Notes: generated by a model not told the origin, from the letters alone. Shown: positions 51,031 through 63,400, counted from the first letter of the stretch. The stretch: DNA of 64,000 nt from Chromobotia macracanthus (GCA_036877525.1 JAZGTH010000146.1:21001-85000); one strand, 5' to 3'. Translations and numbers: made by a program.

Positions 51031-51042
51031 CTCAACCCCACC

Positions 51043-52059
51043 ATGAATCAATCAACCTCCACAAACAACTGCTCCATCAGTGAGTTCAAGCATACGGTCT
51101 ATCCAGCTACCTATCTGTTCATCTTTTCCCTTGGGCTTATAGGCAACCTCATACCTCTACTCTTCTTTATTAGAAAATGGAAAACAAAGGGAGCTTTCTC
51201 TCCAGTCAACATCCTTATGGTCAATCTCCTCATGTCTGACCTAATGATGGTGTGCTCGCTACCTTTCCGAGCCGCCTACTACCTCATGGACTCCCACTGG
51301 GCCTTTGGAGATGTTACCTGCCGAATCATGTCCTATGTCTTCTACATAAACATGTATGGAAGTATTTACTTCCTCATGGTCCTAAGCGTGGTTCGCTTCA
51401 TGGCCGTTGTTAAGCCGTTCAGATATGTACGCTGGCAAAGCTCTCGCAGAGCCTGGATGATATGCATCATTATCTGGCTGATCATGTCCATGGCCTCCAT
51501 CCCACTTCTGAGAGCAGGAACTTATGAGGACATCGAGCATAAACGAACAAGATGTTTGGACCTGGACCCGTCAATGGTGGGGACCATTATCATATTGAAT
51601 CAGAGTGTCTTGGTTTTAGGCTTTGTAATACCCTTTGCTGTCATCTCAGTCTGTTACATTTTTGCGGCCTTCTATTTACTAAAGCTGAAGAAGCGCAGGC
51701 AGAGATCTCAATTTAATCATAAGAAATCATGTTCTCTCATGATCATCGTGCTTCTGATTTTTCTCACATGCTTCGTGCCATATCACATAGTTCGAACTCT
51801 CTTCTTGGAGGCTGAGATGGATGTTGAAAAGAATGTTTATGGAGCGTCCTGCTATTACATCCAACGGTTAAGAGAGGCTGCAGTTGTCACACATTGTCTG
51901 GCTTCAGGAAACAGTTGCCTGGATCCACTGCTTTTCTTTTTTGTGGGTGACAGCTTTATTAGCTTTTGGCGGGAGAATACATCAAGACGACAAAGTTGTA
52001 TAATAGGACAGAATGTAAAAGTGTTAGAGAAGAAGATTCAGACAGCAAGAGACGGTTAA
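51043..52059 (+). CDS. cysltr2: Cysteinyl leukotriene receptor 2-like
   Basis: A 338-residue class A receptor at the plasma membrane, predicted to bind cysteinyl leukotrienes (LTC4/LTD4) and signal through Gq; the ligand is inferred from the family. Seen: an N-terminal sequon (NCS), N35 of TM1, D66 of TM2, C93-C171 for the loop disulfide, FVPYH at 244-248, and basic loop KLKKRRQRS before TM6. In place of DRY it has VRF at 117-119, as in mammalian CYSLTR2 (VVRF), and unlike CYSLTR1 (FFRC). TM7 ends DPLLF at 294-298. Position between rcbtb2 and fndc3a supports CYSLTR2. Start chosen at 51043 because CCCACCATGA is a strong context, preceded by an intron acceptor (ATATCCACTTCACAG) ending at 51025. 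The frame stays open upstream to an ATG at 50881, but those 54 codons run through the polypyrimidine tract and are probably intron. No breaks. Confidence 0.92.
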   Translation: MNQSTSTNNCSISEFKHTVYPATYLFIFSLGLIGNLIPLLFFIRKWKTKGAFSPVNILMVNLLMSDLMMVCSLPFRAAYYLMDSHWAFGDVTCRIMSYVFYINMYGSIYFLMVLSVVRFMAVVKPFRYVRWQSSRRAWMICIIIWLIMSMASIPLLRAGTYEDIEHKRTRCLDLDPSMVGTIIILNQSVLVLGFVIPFAVISVCYIFAAFYLLKLKKRRQRSQFNHKKSCSLMIIVLLIFLTCFVPYHIVRTLFLEAEMDVEKNVYGASCYYIQRLREAAVVTHCLASGNSCLDPLLFFFVGDSFISFWRENTSRRQSCIIGQNVKVLEKKIQTARDG

Positions 52060-52325
52060 AACTGGTTCCATGTGCTTGGGGTATGTTGGGGCTTCCCTAC
52101 ATTCCCTAAATAAGATACACAATGTCCTCCTATGGGGTAGGAAGAATCACATATAAATTTTACATAAAAGGTGTGTTATTGTGCCTGTACTATTTGTGAC
52201 ACAAAATGGAAAAATTGCAGTCTGTTTGTTTGAATGGCCATAACAACTTAACAACTGGCTCAGACAAGTCTGGGGGTGGGGCTATCTCTATGTCCAACCA
52301 GTGGCATATGGAGGGAGTGTTGCGA

Positions 52326-52327
<2 letters not shown>
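52060..52327. other. cysltr2 3' flank
   Basis: Likely 3' UTR of cysltr2. No clear AATAAA was found before the homopolymer at 52328. Confidence 0.4.
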
Positions 52328-52376
<49 letters not shown>

Positions 52377-52400
52377 ATTTTTTTTTTTTTTTTTTTTTTT
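52328..52400. repeat. Poly-T / poly-A / poly-T tract
   Basis: 42 T, then 8 A, then 23 T. Very long pure homopolymers are sites of replication slippage and of sequencing or assembly error, so the exact lengths should not be trusted. Confidence 0.95.
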
Positions 52401-52796
52401 GTGCTGCTCTTCTCTCTCCCGGTTGCCCACTGCCATCTCTCACTACTGGACCTGTATCTGCTAGCATGCTGTTCATCTGTCTGATCTCCAGTTATCTACT
52501 GACTGCTGGAGTGCGGAACTCCTGCTCTGCCTGTGTGCTAGTGTGCTGCTCATGTGTCTGATCTCCAGTCTTCAACTGCTTGCTGGACTTCTGAACTCTT
52601 GCTGGAATCTAGTCATTATTCTCCCTGTTGGTGAATTGGACTCTGATTAATTTGCTGTTTCCTTGCTGGCGAACTAGAATTTTTCTATTTGTGTTGTGGA
52701 CTGTTACATGTTGTTTAACTTTTTCTTTTATTAATAAATATCTAACCTGCAGTTGAATCTGCTTGGTTCCTGTCCAGACCCTGACACTCACAAAGG
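52401..52796 (+). repeat. Retroelement-like repeat with ~77-bp duplication
   Basis: The segment contains two tandem, diverged units of about 70-77 bp, each with GCTAG...TGCTG, TGTCTGATCTCCAGT and CTGGA...GAACTC (about 52459-52535 and 52536-52608). It ends with TTATTAATAAATATCTAACC, GAATCTGCTTGGTTCCTGTC and CCTGACA, like the 3' end of a fish retroelement or solo LTR. No protein is encoded. Confidence 0.55.
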
Positions 52797-53975
52797 TAAG
52801 AGTTAATGCTTCTGCTGCTGTAATTGGCCAAGTGGGCATGGTCATATTAAAATTGCTGATATACTGGCTAAGTTAATGTGCTAAGAAGGGCAATGGTCAG
52901 AATAACTGAGGCCACAACACTGACAGAGATGTGGAAGACTTTGGCTTTAAAGGGAGAAACCCTTCAAACATCAGCAATCTCTTCTGCAATTCACAGATTT
53001 GGCAGCCTTATAGGACACATCAATAAATCATACCTGGAACTTTATATTGAAGCCATGTGACAACTTAAAATGTTTTGGAAGAATATCCTGAAATTTGATG
53101 CAACTTAACAGTCCAAAACTCAAGTTTACCTTCCCTGCCAATAAGTATGATGTATGGAGTTATAGAATAGTTAGGAATAATGTTAAAGGTATTGCCGGTG
53201 CAACTAATTCCTTTTTGAGAAATCCATAACTTTAATAACTTAACTTAATAGCTCTGTTTATTTGTTTGTGTTGCAAACAACTGTGGATATGATTTTCATC
53301 TCACCCTCTGGTAAAAATGTAGTGTTTCCAGTGGGGTGCTTTTGTGTAGCATTATTTGTGTCAAAGATTTGATAACCCTTAAGATGAGAACTAATTTATC
53401 TTTTTCTGAGTTGTTAAAGTATGTTTAAATTCCCAAGTCAGAGACGACAGTTACAAGGCTCAATTTCGCCCTCTGTCGGTGTAAAGGGATAACCTTAAAC
53501 ACATTTCCAGTTCTGTGTTTTCTAATGACACGAAAAGGATTGATTTAAAACGATATAAGAGTGCAGTGTAGTTAATGTAAGGTGATATTGTATGAAAAAT
53601 GTTTTTTGCAAACAAACCTGCACTATAAAGTTTATCGTTCTATTAAAAGACTTGAATTCCATACACGACCATGTGGCCCTCCTGCCGGCACAAATGGGAA
53701 TACTGATCCTTGAGCGTCCACATTTCAGATATTGTCAACAACAACATTTCAACAATAATAAAAGAAAATCTTATGCAATGCAAAACAATTACGTTTCAAT
53801 TCGTATAAAAATACTTTAATATGCAAGAATAGGACAGTAACACTTTTAACCATAAATAGTTTTGTTTTTGTTTTGTTTTTTGCTTCGATTGCACTTTCCC
53901 CTGTCAACAGATCTGAAAACATTGCATAACTACAGGCACATTGAAAAGTTGCTTTCGGTAAAGAGGGGTTGAAGC
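52797..53975. other. Intergenic, cysltr2 to fndc3a
   Basis: No gene or named repeat recognised. AT-rich until the fndc3a promoter. Confidence 0.4.
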
Positions 53976-54100
53976 GCTCGTGATACGCATGCGCAGTGAC
54001 GTGTGTGTACATTCTTGAGCGGAAAATGATGGCGATTATCCAGACGCTTCAAGAGCCTGCGCTCGCCTATGGATGGAGGTGGCCGTGAAAACTAACAACA
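53976..54100 (+). promoter_or_regulatory. fndc3a: fndc3a promoter with NRF1 and YY1 sites
   Basis: TATA-less, CpG-containing. ACGCATGCGCA at 53985-53995 is an NRF1 palindrome, followed by TGACGTG (CREB/USF-like) at 53997-54003. AAAATGATGGCGAT at about 54023-54036 resembles a YY1 initiator element (core ATGGCG), which usually sits at or just after the start site. This fits a broadly expressed gene. Confidence 0.65.
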
Positions 54101-54359
54101 CTCGCGGGAAAAGTTGTTTGCTTGGGAAGATCGTGATCAGTCTCCACCCCTGCATATTTTCAGACGTGGGAAAAAGCGAGTGGCTGAGGGTTGAGGCTGT
54201 AATCTGGTGTAATATTGAAGTGTGAAAAAGCCACGTAGCTCAGAGCGATCCAGATCACACACACTGGCCTAGTGCATTTAAACCCTCAAGGCGCACATAC
54301 ATATCACCCTAAAGAGGAGCGATCAGGTGAAGAGGAGATTCGAAGTGAACGAGCTGTTG
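54020..54359 (+). other. fndc3a: fndc3a noncoding first exon
   Basis: Inferred 5' UTR exon. It lies just after the NRF1/YY1 motifs, is less AT-rich than its surroundings and ends GAGCTGTTG then GTACG at 54359/54360. A short upstream frame (54026-54088, 20 codons, ATGATGGCG start) could damp translation. The start is approximate. Confidence 0.55.
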
Positions 54360-56948
54360 GTACGTTGATTTACGTTGTTTAAATGTACTAAACGTGCATT
54401 TGTATTGAGAATGTGGCTTTATTTACTATCGCCATCTACATTTTGCTAGGACAGTTTATACCTCTTTTTAACCACTTCTGCTATGTAGTGTTTTGAGCAA
54501 TGAGTATCTGTTTTAAAGTAAAGAAACAGAGTGGGGCCTGAAATGCACACGTCAACGTCATCTGATCATAGGGCTACAGATTAAATACTACAGTCACTAT
54601 ACGCACACTTACGCTGGCTGTGTCTAAAATCTAGGAAGCTGTCTAATTAGACAGTATATTTGAGCATCATAGGCGCGTGTGCTGATGGGCAAAAGTGTTT
54701 GCTTCGAACGTGACTGTGATCATGGCCGAAATTATTAGATTCAAATATCTCTATATAAGTGTTTTAATAAGTCTTTGTTATCTTAAGACTGTTCGATTGA
54801 AATATGTGAATATTCGGACACATCTTTAACAATAAGTGCTTTTAGTTCTGACTTGTTAGTTATGGGTAGTAATCGTTCTCCTACAGAAGCAAAAATTGCC
54901 TAGTTGTTTTTGTAATCCTGTTTGGTAAATCACCTAGTAGTTATAGTATGTCAGTTTTAAGCCCTAACAATCTTACTTTAATCCTATATGATAATTAGCC
55001 ACTAGTGTGGTTTTTTTCCACATAAATGATTAAATTATCCGTTTCGTTTTTTCCTGAAGCGATATTTACTGTGTATTGTAGTACGGGCAGCTAAAGTTCA
55101 AAATCATCTTAGTGCTGCTCCTTTCCCTGTTATATTACAGTTTGCCACCAGATGCCAGAAATGTTCAGAGGTTACCTCCCAAACAATAATATTTCCACCA
55201 CACCACAATTATGTTTTTTAATAAATTAAAACTATGAAGCTTTCAATTTTCTAAATAAATAAAAATATGGAAACCTTTGAAGCTATTAGTGCAAAATATT
55301 TTCACTTTCAGTTTGCCACTAGCTTTAAGTTGATGAACTGGTTGATGAGTCTTTTACAAAATGACTATTTCTGTTTAAGTTTTGTCCATAGCGCTTTCTT
55401 GTGCTGTGGAATAACACTGATTATTTATTAATAGAACCATGGCTAATTACTATGTAAACATCATTGCCTGTTCACGCTCTGCTAAATTTCTCTGTTTTGT
55501 TCTGTCTCAGGCACCCTATATATCTGTTTTCCTTTGAATGAGTCTGCACCTTTTCCTCAAATTTTATCCGCATGTACAACAGCATAGTTAGATCATCAGC
55601 GCCAGTGACAGGTTTCTCATTTTATTTTTTTGAAATATTTTTAGCTTTTTACTAGCTGTTTTAGCTTTATACTTTTCGTTAAGTTGGGTATAATTAGTTT
55701 ATTTTTATACTATAATCCCATCCCGGGGACATTCACATCTTTTGTGAGCTGTCTTTTGTGTCACTGCTTTGTTACTAGACCTGTGATCCATCACAGCATG
55801 AAGTAAACATGTTATTCTGTTTTCCTGGACACTTTGTGCGTGACTCGTAGTGTCCATGCAGATCAAGTTGCACCTGATTGTTACAGGTACAAATATTCCA
55901 GTGATAAGGCTTTATGACCTGGTTGAGATGAGTTTTAACTAAACATCCACTGTCCTCATTACTTATTTTGAATAAGAATGTCCAAAGTGTAAATGTCCAC
56001 TGGAGTGTTCTCTAAACTACCAAGATGATTCACAGTGTTTTTCTAAGTCATGCTTATTCCATTGAATCTCAAGAATGGTTTGCTTGCCGCTTTTGGTTCA
56101 GTGTTACAGGTGTTTCGGACCAAATGTTCAGCTGTACAAAGAGACTGAAACTCTCCCCAGTTTGGACATTCTCAAAACTTATGCACTAACGACTGAAACC
56201 TAAATGCTGACTCACAAACAGAAAGTTCTAAGGTAGCCTGACGTTGTGCCAGATTTCTTAAGAACTGTGTAAGTATCATAAGCTTTTTGTGTTTTGTTTT
56301 TGTATTATTTGGTGTCAGTTTCATAGCCAAATCAGTTTGGCCAAATCAGTTTCAGATGTTTTCTCAGATGCAAAACCTTTGACCCAATCAGCATGTTGTA
56401 TTAAACATGCAAGGCTTTACATGTGCAATGCAATATTTTAAACAATCAAATCTGTTGTCCTAAAGTCATAACGACTAAATCTTAAAATGAAAATTGCAGA
56501 TGGGAATGAAATGTTTGCACTGCAGGCCTCTGGTAATTCTCCTATTTTTTTCTTACTACTTCTGGAACAATCATTTACATTTCATTCTAGCCTCTGCATA
56601 AGGGACTTTCTGATCAGTCTCCAGGTTGGTTGGTTTTTTAAAACTGAAAGGCAGATGTTGTCATACTGTATTTTAACATTTTCCTGTTGTGTTCTAGATA
56701 TGCACAACACATTTGAAAAAGCCATTTTTAGCAATCTGTTTTTGCAGGTATTTTTATTCCTCACTGTGAAACATCAACTTTTGTTCACAGGAAAAACATA
56801 AAGGGCACAGAAACCTTGGAAAGTCCTTGATCTCTCCCACACACAAAATTGTACTTTCCTTTCAGAGTCTCACTGTGGCTTAGCTTTTTTTTCAGCTGTG
56901 ATCACACGTGTAAATGTTTAGAATCACAGTTTTAATAGAAACACTTAA

Positions 56949-57290
56949 AGCTGCAATCTGTAACTTTTGCCATCTGTTTAAAACACAAAATTGCAAGTTA
57001 TTTGCAGAGATATTTTCTTAATGTACATGGCAAGTTTAAATGCTAATCAACTACTAGCTACAAACCAAGATCAAGCTGCAAATGCTCCACCATCTTTGGC
57101 ACTCACACATGCTATATAGTAGCCAGGTGTTCCTCTGTTTGCAGACATGACATAACATGCAGACAAATGCAGTCAAACTGACAGTCAAATCTGACCCAAC
57201 AGCTCAAATTATTAAATCATTACTATAAGCTAAACCTTGCAAATTCAAATTGGGGTAAGGTGAGGAGACCGTTTTGAGCACTGATCTGAA
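56949..57290 (+). mobile_element. TTAA-type MITE, second copy
   Basis: Starts TTAA (56945-56948) then AGCTGCAATCTGTAACTTTT, and shares with 37784-38136 the words ATATAGTAGC, TCAAACTGAC, AAATCTGACC and GAGCACTGATCTG/GAACACTGATCTG in the same order. A possible right end, AATTGCAGCT, is at 57805-57814 but without TTAA, so the copy may be longer (about 870 bp) and interrupted. Confidence 0.65.
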
Positions 57291-59019
57291 AAGGCAAAAA
57301 ATCCCAAGCCAAATTTAGGGACTAGGTGGGATTGTTTTGACTTGGGCCAGTCACTATACACATAGCAACGACCCAGGATTACCATAGCACCTATATAGAG
57401 ACTCTCTGGGAACCACCCTAATATTGTGGTGGTGAGTTTTGCACAGGCACCAAACACATTTTCATCAGAAAGTGTTTGTTACAGTTTTTGTTACTTCCAT
57501 ATAAATTCCCAGCCATGCCCCCCTGAAGGCACAGATATGGAAACCTGGAGTTGATCAAGGTGTCAATTCTGAGAACTACACACAGAATTGTCTTTTGTAT
57601 GTAATAGTGACATAGATCAATCTAAAGAGTGTTATATTCCAATCTGTGAAGTCATTACCACCCACTTCCTGCTCACGATACTCCATCATTTTGTCATTTG
57701 TATTTTCTTGATTGTGTGGCTGGGAGCTGGGGTACTAAGTCACAGTAAGAGGTCTCATCTGTGTTCTCTCTTAGGCAGGGCTGGAGGTGTTTACCACTTA
57801 AAATAATTGCAGCTTCTGTAAGTGTGAGGGTGGAATGAATGACATCCCCTATCCGCTTCCGGTTATGCATTGCTATAAGGGGCCATCACCTCCAGTGTCT
57901 GACCTTTGGCCCCCCAACTGATTTGCACCCCTAGATGTTGTGGTTTTAAAATAAATAACAGGTTTACAGCTGAAAGAAACAGAGCCTTAAACCTCAATTT
58001 CCTGGATTCTCAATAGAATTGTGTGGCTGTTAAATAGGTGGGGCTTAAAATACGTTTGTTTTAAGGTTGTCATGATACCAAAGTTTAATACTGAATACTA
58101 ATACCCATAGGTTTTACAGAGTAAAAAATACAGATAACAGAGTAAAAAGTATAGTATGCTAATAAATGCGCTCCTTTTTTATTAAATAATATAATACCAA
58201 GAAATAAATGACTAAGAAATTACATTTGCGATATCAAGTACTTAAGTACAAGAATGGTAAAATTGAAAATAAACTAATAATTTTTCTCAAACATCATGAC
58301 ACCTCAAATTGAGGCTTATTGGCAAGCATACTACTGTGTGTTTGATAGCTGCTGTGTGGGAGGAATTCGATGCATTTTGGCTGCACGGTAGTGATGGTGA
58401 AGAACATTCCCCCCTGTCTGTGTAAAGCATTTTGAGAGAAAAGGTGATATATACATGTGACTTAAAGGTGAACTCTTTTGACCGCAGCCAGAATGTAAAC
58501 ACCCAGAACACCTTAGCAACCACATAGCAACACCAACACTGGCAAGTGCTTACAACACCTAGGTATCGCAGTGTAGGCTTTTGAATGGCCAACCACCACT
58601 AAATATCTAATCTATTGTAGTATTGACTGGGTACCAGTACTTCTGACATCTTTGGTCTGTTTTGAGAAAATGAGAAGGGTAGAGCCAATTCACCAAGGCT
58701 TTGTTATTTACACAGGTCTTACTGAATTGAATCTGAAATGCTGTTAATTCCAGCCCAGCAAGTGCAGGTGGTCTCATATGCTCAGCTTTCTAAAGCCTGT
58801 ATCTGCTGAGGTGCCATTTGTTAAGTCTTAGCAGGATTCATGTTATCGAGCATCACCCCATAACCTGACTTTGTGTGCGGGTTTAAGCAGGGACTAGCTT
58901 ACGGATTAGGCTGATCAGCCTGACCTCCGAACACGCATGCGCTAGATACTAATGAGCTTCAAGGACACATGTCATTTCCTCCTTATTACCTCTCCTCCTG
59001 TGAGTCATAGCGAGTGTGA

Positions 59020-59024
<5 letters not shown>

Positions 59025-59052
<28 letters not shown>
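59025..59052 (+). repeat. (GA)n microsatellite
   Basis: About 14 uninterrupted GA units, on the plus strand. Confidence 0.95.
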
Positions 59053-59056
<4 letters not shown>

Positions 59057-59724
59057 ACGCTCCACACTGGGCTGAACTCCATACTGTGAGTTGCCATGAT
59101 TAGTTCATTTGAATTCGTTATGGAGCATTTGCTGACGTGGCAGGGAAGAAATGGCACATTTTTATTCATCTGCTGCATGGCACCCAGACAGGTCAAACAG
59201 TCCCCAAATAAAACAGATGAAGCCCAAAATAGGCTATATTTTTGCTTGCGCACAATTCTAAAAAAGGACAAGGCTGCAAAAAGCGACACACTTATTCAAG
59301 AGTAGCCTTTGGTGTTTGACATCCCACACTACACTCTAAACCACGATTGACCCTGACAGGATGAATACAGTTTTTTAAATTGCCTGACAGTACTAAGTAC
59401 AAGGGCATACATTAGTCAGTGGAAATACTTGTCCTTTTATAGTACTTCCCACATAAAGATCAGAAAGTTGAAAATAAAATTAAAGCCTAAGGGATGTTCA
59501 TAACACAAGAGGCTGTGAGGTTAAAAATGACGCAGCAAAAGAATTAAGCAATCATTCTGACATTACAATGAAATTACCATGTTGGGGGAAAAAGACATTA
59601 AACTAGCCCACCACAAGTAACATTTTTTATATAGCTCATTTTTTAATGTTTACAGATCGCTTTACAGGTAACCTGCATAAATACACAAAAGTAACAAGGT
59701 AACCACAGCATTTTGTGGGTGATT

Positions 59725-59850
59725 GCCAGGCTAATGCTGTTTTGTTTCAAAGGTGTTAGGAGTGATTGTTAGCTTGTTACTGTGTGGTTGCTAGGGTGAG
59801 TAGTTTCTAGGTGTTGCTTATTGGCCCAAGTCAAAAGAGCCCACCCCGGT
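59725..59850 (+). repeat. GGTTGCTAGG-type dispersed repeat
   Basis: GTGTGGTTGCTAGGGTGAGT, GGTGTTGCTTATTGGCCCAA and GTCAAAAGAGCCCACCCC, matching 22380-22530 in order and orientation. Confidence 0.65.
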
Positions 59851-60273
59851 ATTTGTGATATTGTGGTCTCCTTATGTTTGAGTCCCTTTTGCAATTTGAG
59901 TTTGTTTAATTCGAGATTTGTTTTGTTTTCCATCAGGCAGAAATCTTGTTTAGAAATGTAAGAGCATAATTTGCCTTAATAATCCCCACAGGATTTAGGG
60001 TGTTATTCATGTCTGTAAAGAATAGTAGGGGGTAAGTTTAAAGACAAAGTTAAATACTTAAAATTGGGGGCTTCTTCAACTAACCCTAATTTGTAACAAT
60101 AATAATAGTGATGTTAGAACCCACAACCCAATAGTGGTCTTAGAACCCACCACTACAAAGAAAATTAAAATGAACAGAATGTAACCCAGAACAGTTTTGG
60201 ACAAATATCTGAATGTGAACAAATTAGTGATGGAAGAGAGTAATTGATTTTGGCTAATTAATTGTGGTTGCAG

Positions 60274-60436
60274 GAGCAAGCAGTGCCTCTCCTATAGTGT
60301 GAATGAGGGAGTCATGGCTGACCACACCTCCCCACTGGAGTCCGGCCAGTTACTCAGCCCAGACATCCCAATACTCACCTCCCCGCCTCCCCCTCAGCAC
60401 CCGCCCAACATCGTCAATGGAGACGGACCACAGCAG
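60274..60436 (+). CDS. fndc3a: FNDC3A first coding exon (partial gene)
   Basis: ATG at 60314; coding 60314-60436, 41 codons: MADHTSPLESGQLLSPDIPI, LTSPPPPQHPPNIVNGDGPQ, Q, then GTAGG. It matches the N terminus of FNDC3A, which begins with a similar MAEH, an ILSSDIS-like motif and ends GTQQ before the first intron. FNDC3A is a large protein with a proline-rich N terminus, many fibronectin type III domains and a C-terminal membrane anchor, associated with the secretory pathway. It is implicated in Sertoli cell-spermatid adhesion in mice. Only this exon is visible; the rest lies beyond 64,000. The acceptor is GGTTGCAG at 60273, or alternatively CAAGCAG at 60283. The poly-proline insert (SPPPPQHPP) is longer than in mammals. 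Confidence 0.85.
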
Positions 60437-63400
60437 GTAGGATAAATCATCCACAATCATTCACGCTCTCTTCTGTCTTCTCTGCCAAGTCCTTAAGCTA
60501 TATTCCACAGAAAAGCAATTTTCTGCCCAGCAGACTGCTGAAGTTCTGCTGAAATAATTTCTCATGACAGAGTTGCTTATATGGTTCTGCTGAACCCAGG
60601 CACCAAGATGAGCCAGATCTGTCTGTCTATATAACTGAGGATGAGCTAGAGCTGGATGACATAGACTAACTATAACTAGACTAATATTTTTCAAGTATTT
60701 TTTTTTTTAAATCAGCCATAATTTGAATCACAACAGCAGTTGTTTCCAACTTGACTTAACTATTTAATGAAGAACTAAAATGCAGTTAAAAAATATTTCC
60801 TGCCTTGTATTGCTTTACGAATATAGATAAATATTGCAAAAACGTTTAGTGGAAATGTGAGTGATTCAACACAAAATGCAGTTTTTTTTAACTGATTCAT
60901 TAAACTGACATTTCAAATGAACCCATGGAATTTACTTTCAAACTCAGTCACCAGTGTTATCTCCATCCTAATTCTCTCTTAGTCATAAATTGTAACATGG
61001 GATGTCGGTTCTTTTAGGACATGCATATTTAAGATTTTTGTTTTTGTATTGCCTACAAACTAGTAGCAAATATCGTATTCAGTAGGTTGTCCAGCCCTAG
61101 GAAGAGCCCACCTTCTGTATAGGTTGGTATTTTACAATACAACAAGTTGCCATATTTTTAATGCTAACAATTATAGAATTCCATCATTGTATATGGTAGT
61201 GGCATTACCCCGGGGTGTCAGCATCTGCTGTTGTGAGTTTGGGGGGGGGTACTGTGTCATAGGCCCTGACCCGGAATGGAGAGATGTGATAAGTGTAAAG
61301 GCCATGGAGGGGAGCTGTCTGTCCACCTCCACCCCCCGGGGCAGTCAGTAAGAGTCAGTGGCCATGACAAGGCTGGGCGCCACTGCTGTCACTCTCACAG
61401 ACATCAGGCTGATTTTTCTTAAGTGACCGTGACTTCCGTTCCCAAGATAGGAAGTTATGATGCATGTTCACCTTGTTGACGTCAAATATGTTGGGTGTTA
61501 TATGTTAGGTTTTATTTGGTTGGTGTGGGGTGTCTTTTTAGGTCAGCCTGTTGGTAATAACTATAAAATACAATGAATACTTGTACACCTAAGAAGCTGT
61601 GTTGAATATATTGTACTCATAGTCAACCCGTGGCAGTCACCTGATACCCAATCCATCCCTATGGTTCACTGAACATTTAAAGAGGCAGAAAATGCATATG
61701 TATGAAATTGCATACTCCGCTTCTTTGTTCAAATGATCTCTTTCATCCCCATTCATTTTTATCACCACCTGCTTGCCTCATTCATAGAACTGCAGGTTAT
61801 GAAAATGCACAGCCAAGCAAACTCATTAATTGAAATGGCTTCCATAGAGCGTGGAATCTGTACGACACCCCTGTATTCTTTTAATGCCTTATCTGGATTT
61901 TCTTGGTGTCAAGATTCAATGGGAAGCAAGATTAGGATGGAGTGGTGTTTTCTGTTAAGGAAAAGGTAGGTGCTGTCTGTCAAGATCCATATATGCAAGA
62001 GATAGCCTGACGGGTTTCATGTCACTCCTCCACAGCAGCATAAGAATACAAATTAATCTTTACTAGAGTGAAAAGCCAGGGCTGCCTCTGTGTTAATTAC
62101 CACGCAAATGTGTGTGTGCCTCCGTGTTTGTTTGTGCCCTTGGCATTTCTCGTCATATGTGGCCTTTCACGCCTACATCTAATCACGACCGTGGCGCCTC
62201 TCCAGGTGTGCGTTTGATGTTTGTGACAGAGAGAGCTCGAGGTAAAAAAAGGGTGACTAAGTGACTCCTGGTGTTCGCTAGTCAGCATGTCTGAGGAGGT
62301 TAGCTTGTCACATAGAGGCTAGGTAATGGAGAACACAGTGAGAATGTAAGAACACAAGGAGTTTTCAGCAGACCTAAAGGAACCGAAGTTTCCAAAGACC
62401 TGTGGCCCAGGCAAAGATGCACATCCTGGGGAAAACATTGATGACACTGCTGTGATGACTTAGCCCTTCAGTCCTGATCTTTCCCACTGAACTGTCACTT
62501 AGCATCCTGAGTCATTTTCCTCCCTCTGTCTGTGTGCCACCCAGCATTTGTGCTGAACTTTAGTTACAACGAGAGATGCTAAATATTACTGTGGCTTCCT
62601 CCTGGCTACACCACAATTGCTCTTTCATAAACGCAAAGTGGAATACACAGTGATTCACATTTTCTGTTTGTTTTCCCTTCCTGTCCCCCTCCCCACACTT
62701 GAATTAGGGACTGTCATGAGAACTTGAGTGCACAATAATTGCGTGACTTTTTCTAAACTTCAGAATGTTTCACACTGATCAAAATTTGGTAATTTCACAA
62801 ACACGTCAGGATTAGCCAGGAGGCCTTTCAGAAGTTTCCCCCACAGTCCAAAGGCATGCAGGTTAAGTAAATTGCCCTTAAACATAAATTGCTGTGTGTG
62901 TGCCCCCTGTGACCCTGAAGAGGACAAGCGGGTTTGGAAAATGGATGGATGGACAAACATGTCAAAAGAGCCTTTTTAAAATTTTGTTGAATTTCAACGA
63001 TTTGTCAACACTGTTCCTGTTGACTTTTTCAGGCCTGTGCAGTGATCAGTATTCTGAAGAAGATCAACAGCATGTACACACACTACCTTTCTTTCAAATG
63101 GTTAGCTATAGTGTGGCTTGATGATGTTTTTTTTAAAGCTTTATAAAATAGCAATTTTTACTTTCATGCTGTCTTGCTGTGATAGGAATATGAGACCATG
63201 CCCCCTCCCATGTGGTCGGTTGATTGTCTGTTCAGTTTTAAAGTACATAAAATGCCCATCTCTGATCAAGCTGCCTCTGTTTCTCCTTTCTACTCCCTGC
63301 AGGCCTGCCTGTTTATATGTGGTAGAATCACAAGAAGATGAATCAGACCTTGTTTATCAGTACTTACCTAATAGCCCAGGTGCTCAGCTGTTCTCTTCAT

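Larger units (their letters stand above)
54360..60273 (+). other. fndc3a: fndc3a intron 1
   Basis: About 5.9 kb, GT at 54360 to AG at 60273. Contains a second copy of the TTAA-type MITE (from 56949), a GA microsatellite (59025-59052) and minus- and plus-strand pieces of the GGTTGCTAGG repeat (57340-57430, 58495-58565, 59725-59850). No other exon was recognised. Confidence 0.6.

Noticed and set aside
50881..51042. N-terminal extension of cysltr2 by 54 codons
   Set aside because: It runs through a polypyrimidine tract and ends at a clear splice acceptor. The downstream ATG has a strong context and gives a normal receptor length.
52288..52476. Lysine-rich or phenylalanine-rich small proteins
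   Set aside because: They are translations of the T/A homopolymers.
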